Source: Heligmosomoides polygyrus polygyrus (taxonomy: Eukaryota; Nematoda; Chromadorea; Rhabditida; Heligmosomidae). Taken from it: 64,000 nucleotides of DNA. The stretch covers positions 91,460,728 through 91,524,727 of the forward strand of contig OX377204.1 in the NCBI GenBank assembly GCA_947396885.1. The letters run 5' to 3'. Both the position numbers and the translations under genes were made by a program. Positions 51,241 through 60,170 of this stretch are shown one piece after another (the first letter of the stretch is position 1; each line of letters begins with the position of its first letter). Below the pieces are notes generated by a model that worked only from the letters and a program-made list of their open reading frames with translations, ran no database searches and was not told the DNA's origin.

Positions 51241-51477
51241 TCTTCCTTTCATCTTCTTTTCTCACCATCTTTGGAACCTTCTGTAACGTGAAATCATCCT
51301 TCTTGGGGGAGTAATTTCTCCAAACCGCCTTGTGTTTTCCAAGCTCTGACGAAGGCAGTTACGTCGAGTAAAGCTTTCATGGCAATCTTTATTGGCATTT
51401 ATTGGCGCAATACGGGTATGGGAGGGGAGAGGGTGACCCTTATGACGATGAATTTTGCCTGCTTTTGTCGTACTAGG

Positions 51478-51772
51478 GCGCGTGTAGCGCAGTCGGAGGA
51501 GGCGCCGGCTGTCGCGTGCACCCGATATCAGGTTCTTGGTTCGGATTTCCCGTCTAGGCCAACCAAGCCTTCCATCCCTCCGGGGTCGGTGAATTGGTAC
51601 CAGACTTGTCTGGGAAGGATAGAACGCTGACTTGTTCATCGGCTGGCCACCGCAAGTCATTGTATGGTCAAATACGCATTCAAGGCGCCTCCACGACATC
51701 CCGTAGGAGTAGAGTGCGTGGCGCATCCCAAAAGGGATTGAGTAACGCCGACCTTTGTCCTTATCCTTTGTC
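51478..51772 (+). mobile_element. SINE, near full length
   Basis: GGGCGCGTGTAGCGCAGTCG head, A and B boxes, full body, tail TTTGTCCTTATCC. TTTGTCGTACTAG-type sequence stands on both sides (51463 and 51766), a probable target-site duplication. Confidence 0.92.
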
Positions 51773-51960
51773 GTACTAGAACTCACTATTTCAGCACAAT
51801 CCTAGTGTGGAGGTGGGCCTTCTCTAGGAAAGCGAAGTATTCTATCCTACTGCAGCTGTATATTAAAAATTTTCAAGCATAGAAGGTACTTTACTCCTCA
51901 TACCCGTGCTGCACCTATTTATTATATGAACATGTATTGTTATTATTTAATATGTATACC

Positions 51961-52255
51961 TGGGCGGGTGTCACAGTCCGTAAAGGTGCCGGCTGTCGCG
52001 TGCACTCGATACCAGGTTCCTGGTTCGGATTTTCCGCCCAGGCCAACCAAGACTTCCATTCCTCCGGGGTTGGTGAATTGGGACCAGACTTGTCTGGGAA
52101 GGAAAAAGCGCTGACTTGTTCATCGGCTGGCCACCGCAAGTCATTGTACGGCCAAATACGCATTCATGTCGCCTCCACGACATCCCGTAGAATAGAATGC
52201 GCTGGCGCATCCCAGAAGGGATTGAGTAACGCCGTTCTTTATCCTTTATCCTTAT
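51961..52255 (+). mobile_element. SINE, near full length
   Basis: Head GGGCGGGTGTCACAGTCCG is slightly damaged in the A box, the B box is intact, and the tail is TTTATCCTTTATCC. Confidence 0.9.
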
Positions 52256-52275
52256 TAGTAGCACTCATTGCTATT

Positions 52276-52540
52276 TAGGCGCGTACTAGCGTAGTCGTGA
52301 AGAGCGCTGGCTGTTGCGTCCACCCGATTCCAGGTTAATGGTTGGGATTTGTCGTCCAACCCAGCCAAGCCTTCCATCCATCTGGGGGTTGGTGAATTGC
52401 TTCCAGACTTGTCTACCAACTGGCCATCGCAAGTCAGTATCTATGCCAAATACGCATTCAAATTGCGTCCACGATATTCCGTAAAAGTAGAATGCGTGGC
52501 GCATCCCAAAAGGAATTCATTAAGGTCGGTCTTTATCTTT
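52276..52540 (+). mobile_element. SINE, older diverged copy
   Basis: Begins GGCGCGTACTAGCGTAGTCG with mutated A and B boxes, lacks about 30 bp of body, and keeps the GTAGAATGCGTGGCGCATCC end. Confidence 0.8.
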
Positions 52541-52989
52541 TTCATATCATATTACCGTTGGTCACTTACGTATGGAACATGAAGTAAGGAGTAAATCAGC
52601 TATAATTAGGAATGTTAGGGTGGCTAACATAATATTGAAAGAAAACTGTCTTTGAAATTTCACTGGAAACATTTTGGACTCTATCTCAAAGCGCATGCAG
52701 ACAACAATCATTTGTTGTATTACAAGAAGAGATCGCGCCGTGCACTCTATCAGTTCGCCCTATTTTTACTTGATTGCTTCTTATTTGACTTGGTAGATCT
52801 GTGATGATATGTTGTAGATTTCGTCTGCTATCTTTCTCGCTCATTTCGTTGCACTCATTGCCATTTGTTTTATTCTTGAACGTTCTCTTCGATGCTATAC
52901 TGCCTAGTAGTTAGTACATAGTTGTGGGTTATTAGAGCTGTAATAACGTTTTCGCAATTTCGGTTTTTTTCCACATGAGATATCTCATG
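52541..52989. other. No recognised feature
   Basis: AT-rich unassigned sequence. A short foldback-like piece (AAGAGATCGCGCCGTGCACTC) lies near 52725. Confidence 0.35.
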
Positions 52990-53885
52990 TAATAAATACA
53001 TACCACTTCCCTGTCGAACTGGACACTTTTTAAACGAATTGGACACTTTTCTAAGCTTGCTTTAAGACTTTTGAAATCAAAGCGAACTCTTCAACATCGA
53101 AATGACTTTCGGACAGATTAAACTACAGAGCCAATAAGATGGTTCGAAAAAAATCAAAGGAAATGTGTTGTAACATTTTTTTATATTTTTCAGTTTACGT
53201 GACCCAATAAGAGTATTAACTTTCTAAAATTTTTGTTTCCAGAGCAAAAATAATAAATTAAAAAATGTCCTGAAGCACAGCAAAGATGCAAGCTTACAGC
53301 GCATTAAAAGATCAGATCGCGTCGTGCACTTAAAAAGTTCGATGCAACGTTTATTTGATTGATTGAAAGTAATTAGCACCTACATGAAGTGTCAAAGTGA
53401 AAATGTGTTATCTCTTTACAGTTATTTTTATTGCGACGGATGTCAAACTCCATATGAACAGAAATTCTGCTTTCAATCGAATAAAAATCACGACGTCTTG
53501 GAAGAGGACAAGGCGCATTCTATTTTGGTACTAAAAATGGCTGCCTTTCTGTTTTTTAAAAACAAGCTTTAATCCATTATTTTCTCTAAAAAAGAAGTTT
53601 TATAAAATTTCGAACAACGTGATCCTTTGTTGAGTAGGTGACTTGAAACTTTGAAGAAGGTTATGTCAAAATTTCTTGAACAAAATTTTTTAAACCCTTC
53701 TGGAGAGTCTCTAATTTAAAGTAGGAGAAGCTCGTTTCAATTAGGAAGAGATCGCTTTGACTTGAAAAGCCTTAGGGTAGTTTGGAAAAAGGTCCAATTG
53801 GAATCGAAAAGCGTCAAATTTGACTTGAAAATTGTCCAATTTGATTTGAAAAATGTCCAGTTTGACTTGAAAATTTTATATATCG
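52990..53885. mobile_element. Foldback DNA element, copy 4
   Basis: Same blocks as copy 3: GAATTGGACACTTTTCTAAG, AACTACAGAGCCAATAAGATG, AGATCGCGTCGTGCAC, GAATAAAAATCACGACG, and a right arm with TCCAATTTGATTTGAAAAATG. No coding. Confidence 0.6.
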
Positions 53886-55239
53886 ACTTTTCAGAGTTTG
53901 TGTTTCTCTGCTGGAAGAGGAGTACGGTAGGAATGACTATATGAAAAGAAGAGAGATTCAAAAATGTTAGTGCCGAGGTAACGTGCTACATTATCAAGTG
54001 CTGCTGGACTACATACACTTCCTTGTTGACGCTGTCATAAGAGCGTCAGACGCTGAACTTCTTGCGATGTTAGTCGAACCATCCAGCTGATCAGTAGCTG
54101 CGTACGTTAAGTTTAGCCAACTCCTCCCGATGCCTCCTAAGACATCGGTGGTGATGACGCACGGTCATTGACGTATTCTGTGGCGACGTGGTGAATCTCA
54201 GCGTGATAGTCCACCTGCAGAGGTTAGTTCTTTCGGCCAACAAGGAACCTGACTTGATATTGCCGTTGGTTGATTCGACGACGACAACGCCGCACTTTCG
54301 GCGTTCCACACCCAGTCAGTCAGATTTCTCTCGGTCATTTCTCTGTTCTGGCAGTACAAATGCTGGTCTCATGCCTTTTCTGTAACGTAGCCTAGAAAAA
54401 TGATAGGGCTAGTAAGGATAGGAACTAATTCTAGTAGCTCGGTCAGGAGCCTGTGCCCATCATTTGTTTTTGCTATGGAGTGGCTTGGAAATTTTGAAAA
54501 AGGATGGAATAAGTGTTTCAATCTCAATTCATTTAATTATTTACTTGTTTATCTTTCAATGGGGTTTATTTATTTATTCAATTGACAAAAAAAGTTGACG
54601 CAAAACATAAACAAACAGATGCTGTGGAATCTCTTAGGGCAGTACATTTCTGCCTATTCTAAAAAATTCAAGTTGTTTGCTTTCCTTTTTCTCTTTATTG
54701 GAGTTTTATTTTATGAGTTTTTCCTGAGCTTTCAGCCTCGCTAATAGTTTTCCATTACTACTGTCTTCTGTTCTAATGATTGCGCCTAATGCTGTGTATT
54801 GAGCGCACTTTTGTGTGCTTGAATAAATAAAATGAATAAATAAATCTATTTTGCTTGTGGCTGGCTGGGTTTTTTTATAAAGCTGGATCTGGTCTTTCCT
54901 GATTTCTTTTTTTCTCATCTTTGTATTAGCATAACAACTTTTGCTTTGTTTGATTAGTAGGCGCACTCGTTGTAGTGTGCAAATAAAATAAAATGTAACT
55001 AAAATAAAACAAAATAAAAATTCGTGGAGGATACTCATAGGGCGTCAACAAGAAACACGAGAATCAGAATCACGAAATAAAATCGGCTAAACGTAAATTT
55101 GAAAACTTTCCACAGTCAAAGGGAGCTAAGCAATTGAGCGTTTCGAAAATGACTGTCTAAAGCCTCCTGAATTTGCTCAAGTAGTCAAGAATTGGAGTTG
55201 TTTTTGCTAAATTTGATGAACTCGGAACCAGTCTTTAAC
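53886..55239. other. No recognised gene
   Basis: Unassigned. AAATAAATAAA-type short runs occur near 54550-54580 and 54823-54845. A minus-strand frame at 54091-54309 has no recognisable domain. Confidence 0.35.
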
Positions 55240-55558
55240 ATGAGGGATAAAGGATAAAGGACGGTGTTGCTCGATCGCATTTGGGATGCGCCACGCATTC
55301 TTCTTCCACGAGATGTCGTGGATGCGTATCTGACGAATGAATACGTGTTTATTTGAGTGCGTATTTGACCATACAATGACTTGCGGTGGCCGCCCGATAA
55401 ACAACTCGGCCCTTTGTCCTTTCCAGACAAGTCTGGTACGAATTCATCGTCTCCGGAGGGATGGAAAGAGTGGTTGGCCTGAGTGGGAAATCCAAACCAG
55501 GAACCTGGTACCGGGTGCGGGCGACAGGCGGCACCTCTTCCGAGTGCGCTACACATGC
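55240..55558 (-). mobile_element. SINE with internal 25-bp duplication/insertion
   Basis: Complete minus-strand copy except that GACGAATGAATACGTGTTTA interrupts the GCGTATTTG segment near 55330-55355. Confidence 0.85.
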
Positions 55559-55575
55559 TTATTTGCCCTTAATTT

Positions 55576-55852
55576 AAAGGATAAAGGATAAAGGACGGCG
55601 TTACTCAATCCCTTCTGGGATGCGCCAGCGCATTCTACTTCTACGGGATGTCGTGGAGGCGATTTGACTGCGATGGCCAGCCGATGGACAAGTCAGCGCT
55701 GTTTCCTTCCCAGACAAGTCTGGTACCAATTCACCGACCCCGGAGGGATGGCAGGCTTGGTTGGCCTGGGCGGGAAATCCGAACCAGGAACCTGGCGTCG
55801 GGGGCTCGCGACAGTCGCGCCTTCTCTGACTGCGCTACACGCGCCCCTAGCC
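55576..55852 (-). mobile_element. SINE, near full length
   Basis: Minus-strand copy right after the previous one, with about 25 bp deleted in the GCGTATTTGG region. CTTAATTTA occurs on both sides (about 55568 and 55855), a probable target-site duplication. Confidence 0.88.
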
Positions 55853-56455
55853 CTTAATTTAGTCCTTGTTATCCTAAATTAAGGATTTGTTTAAGCACTT
55901 ATATTTATTTATTTTATACATAGAAACTCCACAACAAAGGAAACAAACTAATAAGAGAACGTAGCGGAGGCAGAAATACGTATGAAAAAACAACGCGGTG
56001 AAGAATAGAAAACGATAGACTTCTAAGGCACTCCTTTAGGATAATGGTCGAAAAGTCTTAGACTTACTGAATTCTGAGCGCTATTAACCTTTTATTATCA
56101 GTTTGTTATGTCTTTCTACCATCTACTGCTGTAAAATGGTTTTTTATTTGGGTCCAAAGACCCGCAGAAAAAAGTGCGTGGCGTATTCTTAAGGTATTGA
56201 TTATAATCAGACCTCTTTTTGTGGCCTTCTACTTTCACTTAACCTAGTCGTACGTGCTCAGCCGGTCTGGGATGAGCTGTGGGGCTTAGTTAAGCCACAA
56301 AAGAGAATAAGTGTGATCCTATGCATCCTACTTTTGTGATTTGTCGTGGCGGTAATTTTTATCGCTTTTGTTTATACAATGACTTGTGGCATCAAGTCGA
56401 CAACTAAGTCAGTATCTTATTCTTGTTAGTTGTGAAGGAGATATGTAGTTTATTA
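55853..56455. other. Unassigned; decayed SINE at 56315-56415
   Basis: The stretch 56315-56415 keeps SINE motifs (GCATCCTACTTTTGTGAT, ACAATGACTTGTGG) on the minus strand. The rest is unassigned. Confidence 0.4.
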
Positions 56456-57312
56456 GATTATTTATTTATTTATTTATTTATTTATTACAAGGCACGGATA
56501 GCAATCACATGCGGTAAGACTCTAACAATAACATATAACAAACAAAAAATAAGCCTTACGAAACCTTAGTGCAATTAAACGTTTAAGAGAGGATAGAGAC
56601 ATATTAACAATGTTCTCGTTCTCAGAAAGCAAGATGTTGAGCTCTCTGATGCTCCTGTGAATGAGGAAACTTGACCTTACTTTTGACCTTGGAAGTGGCA
56701 GGTAGAGTCGGAGATGCCCTCTTCTGTCAGTTGTCAAAGGGGTGCCAAAAAATCCAATTGGGTCAATGGAAAGCCTTCCTGTCAGAACTTTGAACAACAT
56801 AACTAAATCTGCTCGCTTTCGTCTAGTCTCAAGGCTAGACAACCCGAGCATTTTGGCCCTGTCAGACCCACTCGGAATATTGTCGTAATTTAGACCACGA
56901 CACTTTAGAAAAAGCTTACGGGTAAGGTTATTCTGAACACTTCCAAGGAGTTTTATGTCCTTCTTTTGACAGGGACTGAAAACTGAGACACCACATTCTA
57001 CAATGGGCCTTACGTAAGATTTGTAGGCTCTCACAAAAGAAGGTTGATCTTTGGTTATCAGTACCTTGAACAAGTTATAAATTCGGTGGTTAGCCTTCTT
57101 TACAAGTGCTTTATAATGATGCTCAAAGTTTAGGTTACTCGAGAAACGGAACCCTAAATCACGTGCACTTGTAAGTTGCTCCAAAATTGACCCGTTGAGT
57201 GTGTATGTTGGACGGTGACTTTGAGATTTAGATTGAATCACGAGACAATGCGATTTTTCAGCCGAAAGGGGTAGTTCAAGATTAGTCAAGAAAGTAAGCA
57301 TACTAAGCAAGC
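56456..57312 (-). mobile_element. CR1-type LINE, 3' end with (AAATA)n-type tail
   Basis: 5'-truncated LINE. On the minus strand the coding region is followed by about 40 bp and then a tail of TAAA repeats (TTTA run at 56456-56487). The tail marks the authentic 3' end. Confidence 0.8.
56522..57312 (-). pseudogene. CR1-type LINE RT, C-terminal 260 residues
   Basis: One uninterrupted frame to the stop at 56522. FLTNLELPLSAEKSHCLVIQ, SARDLGFRFSSNLNFEHHYK and ALVKKANHRIYNLFKVL are followed by FVRAYKSYVRPIVECGVSVF and SPCQKKDIKLLGSVQNNLTR. It then reads LNYDNIPSGSDRAKMLGL and LPLPRSKVRSSFLIHRSIRE. This is the region after the catalytic Asp pair in CR1/jockey RTs, ending with the family's usual R..F..R....WN-type tail altered here. 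The frame is truncated upstream near 57312. What lies before (to 57388) is flank read by chance. Intact reading over 260 codons suggests a younger copy than the one at 22454. Confidence 0.8.
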
Positions 57313-57849
57313 AGCTTTGGAATCTTGTATAAGAACGTTCAAGCAATTTTCTAAATATTTTCTTGCGACTTCTAAAACAATCTTTCAAGCAGTAAGTTCG
57401 TGCTTTCTTTTCTTTCTATTGCTAGCATTTTCGCCGTTGTTCCTGATTACTCCTCTCAGCTTGTTTGAACTGCCATTATTGCTATGTTTTTTTTTTAAAT
57501 GTCAGTCTTTAGTGTTTGGCACTAAGCGCACTACCGTGTGGTTTGGATAAATAAATAAATATAAACTCGACATTTTTATAGAAATTTTTAAGTTGTTGGC
57601 ATGTTAACCTCACTGACTGTTCAAATAATTTCAACAACTTTCCCTTTCCTTTCTAGTCATTATACCCTAATGTGCAGTTGGTCATCAAGCAACCTGTTCC
57701 TTATGGTAGATTTCAGGCGCAATGTCTTGCTATTTGTGTGGTTTTCTCTGAACCAATACTTAGGAAAAGATTTTTCTTCTCCTTTTGTTCGAACAAGTCC
57801 GCAAGTTCTTTTTCACTTATTCTAGCTTCCTTTTCTCCCGGACAAATTA
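57313..57849. other. No recognised feature
   Basis: AT-rich unassigned sequence with a T9 run and an AATAAATAAATAAATA stretch near 57546-57561. Confidence 0.35.
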
Positions 57850-58440
57850 AATGACCCGCGAAATTTTCCATACCATAAAGACACCATGCCCGTTCATACC
57901 TCAGCAGGAATTACTCACTTTTTAGCCGCTGCTCTTGAGAACAGGCGCCATTAGTGAGTGACGGAACGTTTGGTTGAGTGCTTCTGATCCGGTTCCATTT
58001 ATTCCTTGTGTATGAAAAGCGAAACCGCAATCACAAAGTGACGGCGTTCATCTATGGAGTCAACCTCCTTCAGTCACTCATAACCAGTGAACCCCATACG
58101 TATACCAGTAGATGCTCTTCTCTCCTCGCCCCTCTGTTTTCTTCATTTTTTATTGCTTTCACAATAAGAAGCAGTCGATCTCGGACCATCTATAGTTTAC
58201 AGTGGCGCAGTTGATGGAGTCGCTGGCTGCGACTTGCACCCCAAATCGAGGACAGGTTCGGGTCCCTTGACAAAACAAAAACAAAACGAGCCTTTCATAC
58301 CTCTGGTGGTCGGTGGATTGGTTCCAGACTTGTTCAGAAAGGGCAAAGCACTCATCTGTCTAAACGCTCTCCAATTGCCTACTTGATGATCCATAGAAGA
58401 AGAACGCGTGGCGCATCCCACTAGGACTTTGATCAAGACC
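57850..58440 (+). repeat. Composite repeat: 330-bp unit plus diverged SINE (copy 2)
   Basis: Reverse complement of the composite at 42330-42815. The unit spans about 57850-58175. The SINE is at 58197-58440 (head CAGTGGCGCAGTTGATGG, B box GGTTCGGGTCCC, an ACAAAACAAAAACAAAAC run in the body). Confidence 0.65.
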
Positions 58441-58669
58441 GATATTGTGCTTTATTCGTATCTCTATCTTTATGAATTGCAGACTGGTTGTTGCTTGTGA
58501 GCGGACATGAACCCGTAGAATGTTATTGCGCTTTTGTTTTACTTTCCTTCACAACATTCTTGAACACATGTGTTGCAGCCTATGGTTCAACTAACGATAA
58601 GATTTAAAATGCCTGCTAAATGTGGAATGCGTGGCGCATCCTGGCAAATACGGCTTCATAAAGGATAAT

Positions 58670-58950
58670 AAGGATAAAGGACGGCTACTCATACTTTTTG
58701 GCATGCGCCACGCATTCTATTTCTACGGGATGTGGTGGAGCCGATTTGAATGCGTATTTGGCCATACAACGACTTGCGGTGACCAGTCGATGAACAAGTT
58801 GGCGCTCTCTCCTTCCCAGACAAGTCTGGTACCAGTTCACCGACTCCTGAGATGGAAGGCTTGGTTGGCCTGAGCGGGAAATCCGAACCAGGAACCTGGT
58901 GTCGGGGCTCGTGACAGCCGGCACCTCCTCCGACTGCGCTACATGCGCCC
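58670..58950 (-). mobile_element. SINE, near full length
   Basis: Minus-strand copy with tail, body, and the GTAGCGCAGTCGGAGGAGG head. A SINE tail scrap (GTGGAATGCGTGGCGCATCC) lies just left at 58620-58642. Confidence 0.88.
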
Positions 58951-59397
58951 ATGAGTTGATATCGATCTAAACTTCTTTGTAAAAACAAGGCGGAATTTAG
59001 TCAACCAAACACCTTTGGAAGATCTTCTGCTAATATGCAAAATTAAGGTTAGGTGCGCGAAGTATTTCGTGGAAATTTTTAAAAACAAATTTAATATTTT
59101 CTCTAAATACTGTCTCTTCGGAGCCCTTTATACATATATCCCTAAGCTGTGGTTTTATTGTGTGGATTTTTTTATGAGTGCGACTTCATAGTTTTGTTGA
59201 AGCCGGATTCTGATGGAGATGTAGAGGCTTCACGCCGAATCGGACCATGTTTCTAATAAATGGCGCCCTCTGCCTATGCACTGCACAGGGCGCTTTTAGT
59301 GCTTTTAGCTGGAGGAATTTCTTTGTATATAGTAGTCCGGCGTATGAGCAGTGACGCCCTTTTCACGTAATAGCTCATTCTAAGGTGGCCTAATGTC
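58951..59397. other. No recognised feature
   Basis: Unassigned sequence. Confidence 0.35.
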
Positions 59398-59480
59398 TAA
59401 TGATTCGGGTCCCGCCCAGGCCAATCGAGCTTTTCGTTCAGGCCTGGTCAGAAAATAGCTACCAAATCTCGTCCAAGAAG
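59398..59480 (+). mobile_element. SINE body fragment
   Basis: GATTCGGGTCCCGCCCAGGC is followed by CCAATCGAGCTTTTCGTTC, a short diverged piece of the SINE from the B box onward. Confidence 0.5.
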
Positions 59481-59492
59481 AGTAAAAGATAA

Positions 59493-59772
59493 AAAGGATA
59501 AAGGACGGTGTTATTCAATATTTGGGATGCGCCACGCATTCTACTTCTACGAGATGTCGTGGAGGCGCGTTGAATGCGTATTTGGCCATACAAAGTGGCC
59601 AGCCGATGTACAAGTCAGTGCTTTATCCTTCCCAGACAAATGTGGTACCAATTCAACGACCCCGGAGGGATGGAAGGCTTGGTTGGCCTGGGCGGGAAAT
59701 CCGAACCAGGAACCTGGTATCGGGTGCAGACGGCAGCCTGCGCCTCCTCCGACTGCACTCCACGCGCCCACT
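59493..59772 (-). mobile_element. SINE, near full length
   Basis: Minus-strand copy with a short deletion in the middle (ACAAAGTGGCC) and an intact head. Confidence 0.88.
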
Positions 59773-59789
59773 AAAAAGAATAAAGTACT

Positions 59790-59935
59790 GTATTTTTCAT
59801 CGGCTAGCTACCGCAAGTATGGCTATATACGCATTCAGATCACCTCAACGATATCCCGTAGAAGTAGAATACTCTGCGGATCTCAAAAGGGACGGAGTGA
59901 CGTCGTGCTTTATCCTTTCATTTTAAGTTTAGTTC
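59790..59935 (+). mobile_element. SINE 3' half
   Basis: Starts at TTCATCGGCTAGCTACCGC and ends in TTTATCCTTTC. Opposite in orientation to its left neighbour. Confidence 0.75.
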
Positions 59936-60170
59936 CGCTTGAGATCGACAAAAGAATTTTAAGTGTTTCTTTAGGAATTTCATGGCCTCTTCGATTTTGT
60001 TCAATTTTTAAACGGTCGCCGAAATATCCATTTAATTTACAGTGACTCTAAGCTGCTTTCGATGTCTCGAAGTGATGTGAGTCTAGAGAGTAGTGTCCAC
60101 CATGTATTTTTTTCAAAAACTTGGAAGCTTTAGCCCTCTTAAGACAGGTCTATATTCCCTACCGCAGATA

